DNA of 64,000 bases from Maniola hyperantus. Lineage: Eukaryota; Arthropoda; Insecta; Lepidoptera; Nymphalidae. Made by a program: the position numbers and the translations under genes. The stretch lies in NCBI RefSeq assembly GCF_902806685.2, contig NC_048552.1:10381662-10445661 (forward strand). Reading direction: 5' to 3'. The notes beneath the pieces were generated by a model. The model was given only the letters and a program-made list of their open reading frames with translations. It was not told the DNA's origin and searched no databases. This document shows, one piece after another, positions 33,840 through 46,581 of the stretch; positions within the stretch are counted from its first letter, which is position 1, and every line of letters starts with the position of its first letter.

Positions 33840-36270
33840 CAATGATCATTTTTCGATTTTCATTTCTTCCCTTTTAGGGTTTTATAGTAAAACATGGAAC
33901 CCTTGAAACTAAGAACTGTAAAGTTGATAATTACGAGTGCCAGGTCAACCACTTATCTGAAGATAATCGTTTGTTGAAGAAAAGGTTCCGCTCAAAACTG
34001 CCTTCCTCTCACGGCTAGTTTTTAAGACGTTCATTATTTTGTCGCAAAGAACGTACCTACCTACCTACTCGTACATACAAATTATTGTGTGAAGTGGACA
34101 TGAGGATACATTAACCAGGGAAATTTAACCTTATTATGTTCAATATAAAGACTAATTTCCATAGTTTCTTGCCTTACAACAAAATGCAGACGCACGTCGT
34201 TTTCCGCCTAATTTATTATAAGGGTCGTCATAGATAAGTAGTCTTTTTATGCTCGGGATATAAAGGCAGGAACGTGTAGGGGAACTATTTTTAGTTTTTT
34301 CAACACAATATTGCAATCTTTTATACACTGGCTATACTAACTAGCTCGATAAAAATAAAATGAAGCACAAATTATAAAAAAAAAGTCCAATTCAGTGATG
34401 TTACCATCGATTACAGAATAAAAAGGATGTTACTTAATAAGGATGGATTAAAATAATACATACTAAAACATACATTATAGCTGAAAATCTCAGATATCTT
34501 GACAGATTTATGTACCTACCTAGGTAGGTAAAGAATAATTTTGTCACGGGAAAATAAAACTATTCTATAAAGCTACTTAAGTGAAGCTAGTATGATTATA
34601 TAATTAAATATTGAACCATGAAGTAATGAATTATCGATGAAAAATCACATTTCAGTGACTACTCAGATGTTCCCGCCCGCCCTAGACTTGAGGAAAATAA
34701 GAATCTATAAAACTATGATTCTTATAAAATTTCCGGTAGCCGACTCTGCGTGCCAAGAAGCTGTAATCAAGGCATTCCGTGAGAGCTCTTCGATTTTCCG
34801 GGATAAACAATTGCCTATCTCTATTGAAAAATGTAACAGACAGAAAAAAATCACGTTTATATTAATAAAAAGTAACTAAGTATGGATTAATAGTAATGTG
34901 ATTTTAGTTCACAACACTATTTTAAGATTTAACACGTTTTTATTAACTTGCTTTCTTATCGAACTGATATAGTTTTTTTTCTAATAACGTCTATTTTCTT
35001 ATGAAACGTGACCTTTAAAACCATTATCTAGCATCAACCCTCAGAAGGAATAAAATGTAGCAAGTGTACCTACATACCCGTAGATATATGTCTGGGCAGA
35101 TGGAGTGCTTTGTAAACAGGCAAACAGCTAAAGTGCATTGTGAAAATGTTTATCCTTTGCGAAGGTGTGTGTATACGCATCAGTACCTATATATGTATGT
35201 TTTGCACTCAGAAGAAAATGTGTGTTGATACTGCATGAAATCGATTACTTAGGATCCTGTTCAATCGTATCCATATTCCATATTACACCTACCTCACACA
35301 CGCACTCCAAACATGCAAAAAGTATTGCTCATTCTGCGATATATATTATTTAAACCGCATTGGAATTGAGTTTCAGGGTTCCGTAGTTAACAAGGAACCC
35401 TTATAGTTTCGAGATGTCTATATAACTATATCGCCATGGCTATAAAGTATAACTACATAGGTATTAGCTATAGGTACATATTAATCACGCCGATATACTT
35501 AGTGGTAAAATAAGTAATCCTCTACACGAAAAATGGGGACGAATATTAACGATTATCGAATATTGAAACCATGGTATGGATTAATCGTTGCATAGTTCTT
35601 TCAAAAATATTGCGAGTGTGTTCAGAGATCCGTCTGCGAAATAGTAAGCTTTAATAAAGAGCTAATTTTTTTAGTGTCAAATGCACTAGATTTAGACCTA
35701 TGAAATTAGTTGTTTAGAAATTGTGTACGTGCAACAGAATTAGCCATATTAATGTCTGCAATGAAAATTAGGAATTTTCGCACCTCTCCTCTAAATCTGC
35801 GCTCTGAAACACTAGAATCATAGGATGATAATGCACATTCAATATACCGTAATTAAATTAAAACGTAAATATTTTACAGTTCTTTATTTTATAAGGCATC
35901 TCGTGACTGCAGTTTGACCAGTTCCGAGAATAAACGCCTTCGGCCGGGGATTATAACTCCATGAGTCATTAAGAGAGGATAAAAATACACTGATGCAACG
36001 CAGGTGCCTTGTTCAATACATTTGATCATAATATTTGAATTTTTAAAGGTTCAAATTTAAGGTTAATCAGGATTGATTAAACTTCTTATAAGCCACGCGG
36101 ACGAAATCGCAGCAATAAGCTAGTGTAGAAATACAAAAGGTGCTAGATCATAATAATCAATAAATCTGATAACTGTTGATAAGTTTTTTAGCAACGTCGC
36201 GTTCTTATATTGGTAGTGTGTTTATGAAAAGACTGTATTAGAGGCACTGGTATATTCGTAATTAACCTTA
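33840..36270. other. Intergenic, nothing gene-like recognised
   Basis: AT-rich with GTAGGTA motifs and small repeat scraps (for example 'tcagggttccgtagttaaca' at 35373). No supported exon. Confidence 0.4.
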
Positions 36271-36395
36271 TAAACTGTATGTATAACGTGTTCGCCCGTT
36301 GCACCGCGAATGAATTCTTCTTTCGACGCGAAGACAAATGTCGCGCGGGCACCCCGCGCCTCCCGCCGCCGGCTAGTTGAGTGCAGTTGCACTAA
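36266..36395. promoter_or_regulatory. GC-rich island with upstream TATA-like box (tentative)
   Basis: TTATAAACT at about 36267 precedes, by about 30 bp, a GC-rich tract (cgcgcgggcaccccgcgcct and flanks, 36300-36375) that stands out from AT-rich DNA. It could be a promoter with a 5' exon or a repeat remnant. No coding exon is evident. Confidence 0.2.
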
Positions 36396-36479
36396 ACATA
36401 TATTTTGTAAAAAAATCAGCTTTCGACAAAACGGTGCTAAATAGGCAACTTATCAACAGATTACAGATACTTATAATTA

Positions 36480-36690
36480 CTAGCTTATATGCTCGCGACT
36501 TCCTCCGCTTGGACTACACAAATTTCAAAGCCCTATATTACTCCCTTAGGGGTTAAATTTTCGAAAATCCTTTCTTGGCGGATGTCTACGTCATTGCCAA
36601 ATTTCAGCCCCAATCCGTCGAATAGCTAGTTTGAGCTGCGAGTTGATAGATCACTCATTCAGTCAGTTCCTTTAATAAATATAGATTTCA
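36480..36690 (-). repeat. Family D repeat
   Basis: Reverse complement of the family core ('gactacacaaatttcaaagc', 'gagctgcgagttgatagatc'). Confidence 0.65.
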
Positions 36691-37714
36691 GCCGACAGTT
36701 AACTAGGTACAACCTACAAGCGGTAATCGATAGGTATGTTTAATTAATGTTTTAATAATACATGATTAGTTGCAACTTGCACGTGCGTGAGAATATTCAA
36801 TTTCTTGGCTGTCTCACTGTTCCGCTGACTGGGTTCAGCTTTAGATGCACTTGCTTATCGATCGCCTTCAGTAAATATTTACTCATTCAAAACATAATTA
36901 GCATTGCACTCAGTGGTGTAAAAACTACAAAAAGATAAGTACAAGTTTTAATATAAGTAATCGAATTCCATCTTTCTTTATCTATATAACTTTTCACGGT
37001 CCATCAGTTATTCAAAGTTCCGCCGATGTGGTGGTCGGTAACGGTGTCCGCTTTTCATGTTTTGTCTGGTATTTGTTTACTTAATCTTAAGTAGATTTAT
37101 GCAATATATTCTGCGCTTTGACTAATTCGTCTGCCCGTTCAATCCCCTGGCCCTGAACCCCTTATAAGTAAAAATCGGTTAACGGATATTATGGTAATCT
37201 GCAGTATGGATTTATTTTAAAAAAGGACACCTTTGCTTACTCTTTAATAGAAGGTATTAGCATACGGTACAAAATAATGATATCATGTTCATCATACCTA
37301 CACTTAATTCATTCAGGTTGCTACTAGCTGAATTAAAGGCGTAAAAGCGCGCTACTCGCATTAGTGCAAAATCTTGTTCAACAACTTTGTGACGAGTAAA
37401 CTTGTTAAGTCACTTTAGATGTTTTTTTTAAGTGGTATTTAATTATTATGCCTTATATTATACAGTAGAGATTTTCTTTTCAGTTAGTTCGACTCAAATA
37501 AACTACGCCATAAAATCTTATTACATATCTGTAAGAGTTTTCTGGATAAGGAACACAGTGCACACACTTTTTTGCGACTTTTTCGTTTTATCAACTTTTC
37601 CTGTTTTTATGGCATTAACATAAAGGTAGGTAGGTGTATAATACATGTAGGTATATAATATGCAAAGTAAGTTATTGTTAACTACCTGATTGTTAATTAA
37701 GTACCTAGGTACTT

Positions 37715-37965
37715 GATGTCCAGGACTTCGTCCGCGTGGATTTAGATTTTTAAAATCCAGTGGGAACTATTTGTTTTTTACGGCCTATGTCACTCAGTGT
37801 TAGGTCTTTAACTAGGTATATCCATGCAAAAATCCACGCCAATCCGTTACTCCGTTGCGACATGATTGAAGTAGTACTTTTATCTATGCTAAGGTGCAAA
37901 CCAATAGACCAGTAAACAAACACACTTTCACATAATCACATTTTAAAATAATAATATGGGTAGTG
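37715..37965 (+). repeat. Family C repeat
   Basis: It has 'aggacttcgtccgcgtggat', 'ccagtgggaactatttg' and 'acactttcacataatc'. Confidence 0.65.
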
Positions 37966-38165
37966 ATACTCCAACGTTTCGAACTGTACTGAAATGTTTA
38001 TAAAACTGACTAAGCTGTAAGGAAACCGTAAGTAAGCTCTTCCTAATCTTACGTATCAACGGAAGTTCAGCATGATACACAATATGACATGTCCAATGAT
38101 ATCATTATGATTAGTTCTATAACATTGCGAGACTATCTAATGGAAGCGTACAAACCTAATATCAT

Positions 38166-38614
38166 GATTCATGATAAAAAATCGGTCAAGTGCGTGTCAG
38201 ACTCACGCACCGAGGGTTCCGTACTACAGTCATATTTTTCCGAGATTTTGCACGATAAATCAAAAACTTTTATGTGTAAAAATAAATAAAAATATGTTTT
38301 AGAATATACAGGTAAAGCCCTTTCATATGATACCCCACTACCTACCCTTTCATTTATGATACCACTGATACTTTGTATAGTAATCTTACTCTGAAAGTTG
38401 AAAATATTAAATTTGTTCATGTACAAATTTTTTTTTTGTGATGTACCTAACTACAAATTCAGGGTTTTCGGATTTTCCCTTAACGTGTGCTTTTGCCAAA
38501 TTTCATAATTCTAGGTCAACGGGAAGTACCCTATAGGTTTCTTGAAAGACAGACAGACAAGGAAGTGATGCTATAAGGGTCCCTTTTTTCCTTTCGAGGT
38601 ACGGAACCCTAATA
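38166..38614 (+). repeat. Family A repeat
   Basis: It has 'aaaaatcggtcaagtgcgtg', 'gataccccactacc', 'gacagacagacaaggaagtg' and the terminal stem-loop ending 'ggtacggaaccct'. Confidence 0.75.
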
Positions 38615-38804
38615 GCATAGCATTGAATGAGACCGCGAAATATAATTTCACAAAACTTTCGAGACGAGTAAAACCGTGAGACTTACCTATTGTACAATAA
38701 ATCGACGCGACGTTATGACTGATATTATAGTCGTTTAGAAGTGAACTTGTGTCTACGAATTTCTTTGTTGATTTTGTTTTTATTAAAACCTTTCAATATT
38801 ATGA

Positions 38805-38985
38805 GTCTGCGACTTCGTCCGGGGGGTGGAGGTTTTAAGTATACCCCCGTAGTAACCCCGTAGAAGTTCTTTTTGAAAAAGGTAGTCTAGATCTCTCCCT
38901 GTATAAACCCTATCTGCTTGCGAAAATTGCGTTAAAATCAGCTGAGCAGTTCCAAAGACTTTTCACGAAAAAAAGAGAGATTTAA
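38805..38985 (+). repeat. Family C-like diverged repeat
   Basis: It opens 'gcgacttcgtcc', with 'aaattgcgttaaaatcagct' and 'agacttttcacg' near the end; otherwise diverged. Confidence 0.4.
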
Positions 38986-39111
38986 AATGGAAACGGAAAC
39001 AGTTATTTGTTAGTTTCAAAGAAATTAAGTCGAGAGTTTTAATTTTCAAGCTGCACGTAAGTAGGTAGATACCTACTACCTATAGTACGCGAGTCGCGAC
39101 AGGTTGAAATT

Positions 39112-39215
39112 GCAATTGGGTAGGGATCGGCCCACATAGCCCCCGCGCTAACGCAGTGCGGGCGAGCGCGGGTGACGCGTGTGCGCGAGGTGTCCTCCCG
39201 CCATTGCTATCTCAA
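39112..39215. mobile_element. G-rich MITE-like element, second copy
   Basis: 'tgcaattgggtagggatcgg' at the left and 'ctcccgccattgcta' at the right enclose GC-rich 'gcgagcgcgggtgacgcgtg', matching the element at 12323. Confidence 0.45.
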
Positions 39216-39224
39216 ACTATCGGC

Positions 39225-40610
39225 TATCGCAGACTATACCTATAACACAGTGTTTTTCAACATAAAAAATATATCATGTCCTAAAAAATTAATCCTCTCC
39301 AACTTTTTGGGGATTGGCAAAAGCTATTACAGCCGATACTTGTGTACACACTACAAACATGCACACACTTACTAAGAACTCCCACTTTCTCGTACCACCA
39401 TGTACATTATAGGAGGTAGGTACATCAAGTAATTAGGGCTTGGACAAACCCAACGCGTGACGTCGCACGGAACGTTTTCATGTAAATATTAGTATTTTAC
39501 AGTTTCATGTAAATACAATGACTTGCCTACTTTTAACACTACGTTGGACAACTTTCCGTCACGTATTGTATGTTTCAGGTTCAGGCTTTAAACGCAGACA
39601 CAAACGACGACGCGAGGAATCTGTGTAATGTGAGGGATACATCATTTCAACGCAGCTCCTAGAAGTTGCAATGCAATGTGCATGCGACACTGCTTTACAG
39701 TACCTACAGTTCCCTGAATCATACATTGGGTACGCATTAGGCACGCATACTCGTGCGTTCAGTGTGACGTTCTATTGTGCATGTGTATCACGAAATCAAA
39801 ATTATCGTTTAGTATTAGTTAGTATATAGTATTATCGTTGGGAAATGCATTTACGCATCCCTCCCGTGAACGGGCAGGGTATGTGGGACTCGCCAGCCGA
39901 CAGGCGACCGGAATACCCACTAAAACTCAACGGCGCTCCTGCGCTGCGCTGGCGGCTGGGTCACGGGAACACCGAAGCATGTCTACCGCACCAAAATTGA
40001 TTTTAAAAGACCTACCTAACCCATACCCATAGATAACCCATTTTGTATTATTTTTTCATCAGGTTCCAATAGGGTATCTAGTAGAGGTCATAATATTATT
40101 TTTTCATTACTTTGATACTTAGTATATTTCGTGACAATTGCCTTCACTCGTTACCGCTGCCGTCACGCGTTGCATCTGTCGTGGTCCAAACCTTTAGCGA
40201 GAGCCATGGTTTTTCCATCGCTATGACAACATGTTCGTAAACTCAGTATTAATTAAGTCGGCCACCCTCTGTGTCGTGACTATAGCCAGCTTACCGACGA
40301 ACTGTTTTATCGATGCTAACTTTAGATTTTGAATTTATTATGTCTGCAACACAGACGGTATACCTAACCTACACTATACATGCAGGATTGCAGGCTACCT
40401 AATATTATTCGAGAATCGCCTAGAATCTAGTCTGGACAAAGCGTCGCGCGGGGCTAATTATATTATATTGTACTTATCTATGTGTAAATAGAATACTTAA
40501 TATTTTTAATAAGTTTGCTGGGGACACCTTATCCTGAAAATTTCAGCTTTCTAGCGACATCCAGACCGAAGCTATGACTACTGAAAAATACGACGAAACG
40601 CTTCGAGAAA
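39225..40610. other. Intergenic, nothing firmly recognised
   Basis: Slightly GC-richer patches (39840-39970, 40140-40330) contain short frames without family resemblance or consistent splice sites. Confidence 0.35.
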
Positions 40611-40611
40611 A

Positions 40612-40852
40612 GGTACGTAGTGCCCCGTCCTTTTTCCAGCAATGCACGGGGCTGCAATGGCTTGTATAGTATGGTATAATAACATTGTAAATTGTAAAAT
40701 TAAAATTAAAAAGAGCAACCGCCGAGTTTCTTGCTGGTTCTTCTCGGTAGGAACGGCATTCCGAACCAGTGGTAAATTAAAACTACCCGACGATTCGAAA
40801 GCGCTTGTAAAAAGTCTACTTGAATAAAAACATATTCTATTCTATTCTATTA
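40612..40852 (+). repeat. Family E, LINE-type 3' UTR copy
   Basis: It has 'ttccagcaatgcacggggct', 'aaaagagcaaccgccgagtt' and 'gcattccgaaccagtggtaa', with a (TATTC)n tail at 40834-40852. Pairs with 32458-32680. Confidence 0.65.
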
Positions 40853-40867
40853 TTTAGTTTGGCTCGT

Positions 40868-40995
40868 CTTGGCGGTAACGCTAATAATAACTATCTGCAT
40901 GCCAAATTTCAGGCCAATCCGTCCAGTACACAGGTCCAGTAGTTTGAGCTGTGCGTTAAGAGATTAGTCTGTCAGTCAACATACATAGATTCTTT
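40868..40995 (-). repeat. Family D repeat, partial
   Basis: Reverse orientation core 'tgccaaatttcaggccaatc', 'agtttgagctgtgcgttaag'. Confidence 0.55.
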
Positions 40996-41220
40996 TAAAC
41001 TTTTGCATGCGTTGTACCTACGTAGGTTGTAACATGTCGAATTCCATCAATTAGTATCAAATGAAGGCAACTGTAACATAACGGCATGCAGCCGATGGAA
41101 CCGGTTAATTGATTATACAGTCTAATTGAGGTTTGGCAAATTGGCTCTTATGTCGCACAGGAATTTAACACCACAAACCAGTTGTACATACGATAGATGT
41201 TCATTTGAAAATGTGCTAAC

Positions 41221-41530
41221 ATCATTATCATCATGATCAACCCATCGCCGGCTTACTACAGAGCACGGGTCTCCTCTCAGAGTGTCAAGGGTTTTGGCTA
41301 TAGTCTACCACGCTGGCCAAGTGCAGATCGGCAGATTTCACACACCTTTGAGAACATTATGGAGAACTCTCAGGCATGCAGGTTTCCTCACGATGTTTTC
41401 CTTCACCGTTAAAGCAAGTGATATTTTAATTATTAAAAAACGCACATAACTCCGAAAAGTTAGAGGTGCGTGCCCGGGATCGAACCCCCAACCTCCGATT
41501 GGAAGACAGACGTCATAACTACTAGGCTAT
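41221..41530 (-). repeat. tRNA-Arg-like SINE, near full length
   Basis: It runs from an ATC-rich tail at the left ('atcattatcatcatgatcaa') through the body to a tRNA-like head at 41450-41530 with an intact B box (reverse complement 'gggatcgaaccc'). Confidence 0.8.
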
Positions 41531-41539
41531 AACCGCAAG

Positions 41540-41720
41540 ACGCGTCGCAATAGCATTTTTAGGCGTCAGTGGAGGGCGACACGAGGGAGCGGAACAAACC
41601 AGCCCGCGCGCCGCGCTACACCCTACGTTCGCTATCTGCATTAGTGTGAGTGCTACATTCGTACACAGTACTCGAGCGCGTGGAACAATACCTGCGCGAG
41701 CTCGCACTTGCATCGTAGGT
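41540..41720. other. GC-rich patch between two SINEs
   Basis: It contains 'cgcgcgccgcgcta' and several ATG-less frames. It could be an old exon or a repeat; I find no supported function. Confidence 0.25.
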
Positions 41721-41832
41721 CAGACGCAAGTTCTATTTAACTACCGAGAACTATACACTCAATTGACCAACCATCGTGAACTATACCTTTGAAATAGTCA
41801 GAATATTTGCAAGCTAAAGCCCAGTAGAACAT

Positions 41833-42098
41833 CGTCGTGATCAACCCATCGCCAGCTCACTACTGAGCACGGGTCTCCTCTCAGAATGAGACTGGTTTGG
41901 CCATAGTCCACCACGCGGCCCAAGCGCGAATTGGCAGACTTCACACACCTTTGAGAACTCTCAGGTATGCAGGTTTCCTCACGATTTTGAAAGTGATATT
42001 TGATTACTTAAAACGCTCCGAATTAGAGGTGCGTGGCGGGGATCGAACTCCCGATCTCTCGAATAGAAGGCGGACGTCCTAACCACTAGGCACCACAG
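41833..42098 (-). repeat. tRNA-Arg-like SINE, internally shortened
   Basis: Same family as the copy 300 bp to the left and in the same orientation. Part of the 'taacggtaaaggaaaac' region is deleted. Head with B box at 42040-42090. Confidence 0.75.
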
Positions 42099-42099
42099 C

Positions 42100-42950
42100 T
42101 GAACCGTTAAAGACCATTTGCCTAAAATCTTATCTTCAAAGACTACATGAGACAGAAAATTCGACTCAGTCTTAGGTTGTGTCCAAAGAAAATAAAAATT
42201 TCTAATTGAGGAGGAGAAAAAGCAGATTCTTTAATACATCTAGATAGGTACAGTGAGACAAGGCTCTCTTGGCACTTGAATGACATTGACAGGGGGGCGC
42301 TGTTGGAGAACAAAGGCTTAGATTATACAAACGAGGACAAAGGGGACACTTGACGACAACGTTAGTTCCGATTTTCGCCACGCGCCAAGATAGCCTTGTC
42401 GCGCTGTACTTATTATTTACGTGCACAAAAACATCGTCTTCCTACGTAAATACCAACGTCAATTATACACAGCGAGTGATTGTTGAATTGACCGCGCATG
42501 ATTCATTCTCTTGAATCATTATACCGGTTTCCTTGTAAAGACGATGTTTGGCTTAGCGACCGACACCGTGGTCACTGGATTGAATCTAGATTTTTAGGCT
42601 GTACTTACGTTAATATATAAACTTTTGCTTGTAAAATAAGCAAAAAAATGTCCCTGTTTAAAAAGCGATTTGGATCTTATTTTTTTAACCAATTGCATTG
42701 ACTTAAATACTTATATTACTTCATATGGACAGGATTATTGAACACCAATGCAACCTCAGTGACGTCTGGATTTCAAACGGGTCGTTCATTAGTACTTATC
42801 TAAGAGGTGACGCTGATTCATTTGGTTCCTAAACAGTGAAAACTTTTGTTTGCTTGACCAATTTAAGTATATCGATGACCAATTGGAACTTTTTATCAAG
42901 TTTGGGCTCATTCGACTAACGACTTGCATCATGCGTCCTTTGGTAACTAA
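42100..42950. other. Intergenic, nothing recognised
   Basis: No exon, tRNA-like or inverted-end signal found. Confidence 0.35.
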
Positions 42951-43028
42951 CCCTTGTCTGCAATCTCGCCTGGCGGTAAGTGATGATGAAATCTAAAATG
43001 GAAGCGGGCTAACCTTAAAGGGGTTATG
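42951..43028 (-). repeat. SINE family 2 fragment
   Basis: 'ctgcaatctcgcctggcggt' and 'atggaagcgggctaacctta' match the 3' part of the copy at 17125. Confidence 0.55.
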
Positions 43029-43317
43029 ATAAAGTATGAAAAATCTATATAATAAGCTCCGTATTTAAATAAACATGATCAATAAACAAACTGCGTAACG
43101 AATTACTTAATTTCAATACTCCGAACCACATTTATTAATATTAATAACGTACAACGTAGGATTTATCAGTTGATATGTGACTCAACAGACTGTTTGCCTA
43201 ATATTGTGTTCATAATATTACGGCTACCTTTATTAAACCACGCTGGTTCCGCTAACGAGGATATTATATTAATTGGCATTTACGTACCTACATACTATAA
43301 GTACATCGTGATTCGTG

Positions 43318-43530
43318 AGATCAACAATTCTTACTAAGATTAGCAACGTGTGTCTGTCTGTTTGTCTGTTACTTTTTCACAACTCATCCGTTAAACCGAT
43401 TTGGACGAGAGTTAGTTTGCATCCTAGAGATGGTCATGGGCTCATGGATTCTTTTTATGTCGGAAAATCAAAACGCTCCCTCGGGATTTTTAAAAACCTA
43501 CATCCACGCGGTGCGGCGGAGTGGCGGGCA
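43318..43530 (-). repeat. Family C repeat
   Basis: Reverse orientation: 'gtgtgtctgtctgtttgtct', 'tcggaaaatcaaaacgctcc', 'acctacatccacgcggtgcg'. Confidence 0.65.
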
Positions 43531-43559
43531 TAAGTACATAATGTGTTAGAAATTAGAAT

Positions 43560-43740
43560 GGTGCTCTCGCATCGAAAAGCGCAGCGTTGAAAGACTCCCC
43601 ACTAGGTGGACAGACGACATCAAACGAGTCGTAGGTCGCTAAAGTCAGGTGGCGCATATGCAGCGGCAATAGGTGGGTCGGGGATAATAGCTCGGAAGTC
43701 GAAGGATGGATGATGTTAAAGTCCCATGTGGTGGTCATGA
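43560..43740 (+). mobile_element. LINE 3' ORF remnant
   Basis: A frame reading RWTDDIKRVVGR around 43606-43641 matches the tail of the same LINE as 47230-47400 (RTE-like by resemblance). Stops follow soon after. Confidence 0.55.
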
Positions 43741-43786
43741 CCAGACACGAGAAAATCAACCTGAAACATCCTCTTAATTTTATAAG

Positions 43787-43820
43787 ACCTCAGCGCGCAC
43801 CACCCGTGCCGCTGAGGTCG
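43787..43820. repeat. Short GC-rich hairpin
   Basis: GACCTCAGCG...CGCTGAGGTC pairs over 10 bp, and an inner GCAC...GTGC extends the stem by 4 bp around a CACCC loop with one bulge. It abuts the left end of the MITE at 43845. Confidence 0.6.
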
Positions 43821-43842
43821 CAATTACCGACTCGCAAAGCTT

Positions 43843-44388
43843 TAGGGCCGGTTGTTTCAACAAACTTTGACGGACACGTAACCTTTAAATATGGCGCTAA
43901 CGAACGTAAGTAAAGAAAAAGCGTTGATTCAGCATCTATTAGCGCTAACGTTCGTTAAAATGTTACGTTTACGTTAACCAGTGCTGGCGCCATTGGTGAT
44001 CGTCAAATCAGTTCGTAACTTCATACTTCTTACAAACGGAATATTTTATTTACAAATTATAATGGAATCAATTTAATTCAAAGCTTTTAATGGTAGTTTT
44101 TTTGAAGATGAAAGATAATTTGTAAGAAAGAAAAAGTGTTTAAAATGCGAAGTAGCAATATTAATAACTATGTATATAATTTAATATACTTAAAATGAAA
44201 TAAAAAAAGGATACGGAGAAGTAAGTTAATTTTTAGGGTTAGTTTCGCAACCAAAATAACAATGACGAACAGTTTTTTGTACATTGAAGCAACGCACTTA
44301 AATTAACAGATGTTAAAGTTCGTCTACGTCTGTTAAATTTTAACGAACGTATCTTACGGAGACCAATGGTTTGAAACAACCGGCCCTA
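43843..44388. mobile_element. 542-bp MITE with perfect 16-bp inverted ends
   Basis: The inverted ends GGGCCGGTTGTTTCAA at 43845-43860 and 44371-44386 are flanked by TA on both sides. The interior is AT-rich with nested inverted words (taacgttcgttaa, ttaacgaacg) and no coding frame. The ends resemble Harbinger or Tc1-type MITEs; superfamily not resolved because flanking bases fit TA better than a 3-bp duplication. Confidence 0.8.
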
Positions 44389-44594
44389 AGTCCGCGACAG
44401 CCATCCGCTCTAGCCCGCGCCAGGTGCTCGATTGCATTAGAATGACAGCTACTACGGTGTCACAATCACAAACCGCTCGCTTACTATTGGCTACAATGCA
44501 TTGTTGCAACATGAATAGCACAACTTCAGCCAATCACAATAATTTAAGATTGTAATAATGATTGATGCAGGTTTTACAAAATCGCCCTACAGGT

Positions 44595-44660
44595 TAGCAC
44601 GGGGGCTGTGCGGGTGTGCGGGGCGTTCCCTCCCCGATTGCCATTCCAACCTGTCGTGCT
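44595..44660. mobile_element. G-rich MITE-like element, half copy
   Basis: 'gcacgggggctgtgcgggtg' through 'ccctccccgattgcca' matches the right part of the elements at 12323 and 39112. Confidence 0.4.
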
Positions 44661-45029
44661 ATACTGTAGAAGTTACAAGGAAATTGACTTGTATTTCTTC
44701 AGGTTTCGAGAATGATCTAAACTGTCGGATGTCCTTCTTAAATATTTCACAGGCGTCGCCGCAGTAAAACTGTCAGTATAAAATATTAAAGTAGACGAAA
44801 ACGGCTGAAATGTCGACATATTAAAAATGAAATCCAATCTTCTCTAGTGCTTATAACGAGAGACCGTAGAATAGTGGATGTTTAATTTTAATTTCGCTTA
44901 GTTTTTCCATTTATCATTTTGTTGGATTACCTTGGCTTGGCTTTAATATAAATCTACCCACTCTATAAATTTAAAGTAATTATTCCTCAAACATAAATCT
45001 ACTTACCTATGTATTATATGAAACTATAG

Positions 45030-45235
45030 CTGATGCCCGCGAATTCGTACGCGTGGATTTAGGTTTTAAAAATTCCGTGGGAATTCTTTGATTTTCCGGG
45101 ATAAAGCCTATGTCCTATGTCCTCCGGGTCTTAAACTATACCCATGCAAAAAATCACGTCGAGCCGTTGCTCCATTGCGACGTGATTGAAGGACAAACCA
45201 ACAAACACACTTTTGCATTTATAATAGGGGTAGTG
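45030..45235 (+). repeat. Family C repeat
   Basis: It has 'gatgcccgcgaattcgtacg', 'gggaattctttgattttccg' and 'aaacacacttttgcatttat'. Confidence 0.7.
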
Positions 45236-45425
45236 ATCATCATCATCATCATCATGATCAACCCATCGCCGGCTCACTACAGACCACGGGTTTCCTCCCA
45301 GAGGGAGAAGGGTTTTAGCCATAGTCTACCACGTTGGCCATGTTGTGCGGATTGGTATATGAAATCAATCAATCAATCAGCCTGTTTGCGTCCACTGCTG
45401 GACATAGGCCTTCCCAAGAGCACAT
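45236..45425 (-). repeat. tRNA-Arg-like SINE 3' fragment followed by a LINE tail
   Basis: 45236-45358 starts with (ATC)n and has 'aacccatcgccggctcacta'. 45362-45425 is a LINE-tail motif beginning (ATCA)n, then 'gtccactgctggacataggc'. Confidence 0.6.
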
Positions 45426-46074
45426 TTGAAATCATTTTCCTAAAATTACTTAACCGTAGATAGGTATCTAGTATCTACCTATAGACAGTACCTATGATAT
45501 TTCGTTCAAGGAAACAATATTCTTTTTAAAAGGATGAAGAAGTTTAATTCTATAGGATCTAGTCCTATCTACATAAATAAAAGGTCTACTTTTAGGAAGA
45601 TATCTCTTTGATGTTTTAGAGTTTATTACCATATGGAATGGAACAAGGTTAATTGGTATGCCTATTAGTAGAAAAAAGTAGAGCACCTAGTTTATTTTTT
45701 ATTTTTATTAAAAACAACGCATACCTAACCTATTTTATCAATGTAATGAGCAATTGATTCGAATTACAAATCGCTCTACATTTGAGAGAAGTAGAGACGG
45801 CCTCTCTTCGATCAAGTAGGTATAACCTATTTCTTTTGAAATTCCGTATTTCTTTTGAAACCTCAGTAAACGAAAACCTTTTTACCCTTGCCCAGTGACC
45901 TTAATACGGAGTCGCAAGCTATTTCGCAGGTAAATAAAAACCCTGTATGTGAGGATCATGCAATAGTTATATTATCACATTATTCCCTTTCTGCAGTAGG
46001 GACGAAGACCGTTACATTTAAATTTAAAACCCCTACAGATGCACCAACATGCTCAGTGCCAACACGTTACAACC

Positions 46075-46215
46075 CAGGAGCAGGCGGGTCACCTGATGTT
46101 AAGTGATTACTAGCGCTCATGAATATTTGCAGCACCAGAGGAACTGCCGATGCATTATGCGATAAATGCGAAAGTGTGTCTGTCTGTCTGTCTGCTAGCT
46201 TTTCACGGCCCACTT
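46075..46215. repeat. Family F fragment and family C terminal fragment
   Basis: 46075-46155 '(g)gagcaggcgggtcacctgat' is family F in plus orientation. 46160-46215 is the family C end in minus orientation ('gtgtctgtctgtctgtctgc'). Confidence 0.55.
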
Positions 46216-46581
46216 ATCACAACGTTAGTTACGAAATATTAGTTACCATTGTGGACGGAAACAACCAAAGTCGGCCGTGCGACTACAATCTCTGATAAAG
46301 TTGGCATATCTATAAACTCTTTAAGAAATAAGAACAGCTGTTTGCACACCACACCTGCCTTACCGGCTGCGAAGACATCTTGTATTCTTGATATTTTTAT
46401 AACAATGGCCACCGAGTTCGATGTTCGATGTTTGAAAAGGGCACTTGAATAATAATTCGCAAATGTCAATCGATTAATGTCATATTTTTAGAATTGGAAT
46501 TACTTACTATCAAAGAAGTTGGAAGTACTACTACGTAGCTTACTATTTCTTGAACAAGACGTTAAAGACGAGGATTCGTAA

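Noticed and set aside
41522..41713. 63-codon minus-strand frame in a GC-rich patch
   Set aside because: It abuts a SINE head and lacks conserved features; composition alone explains the open frame.
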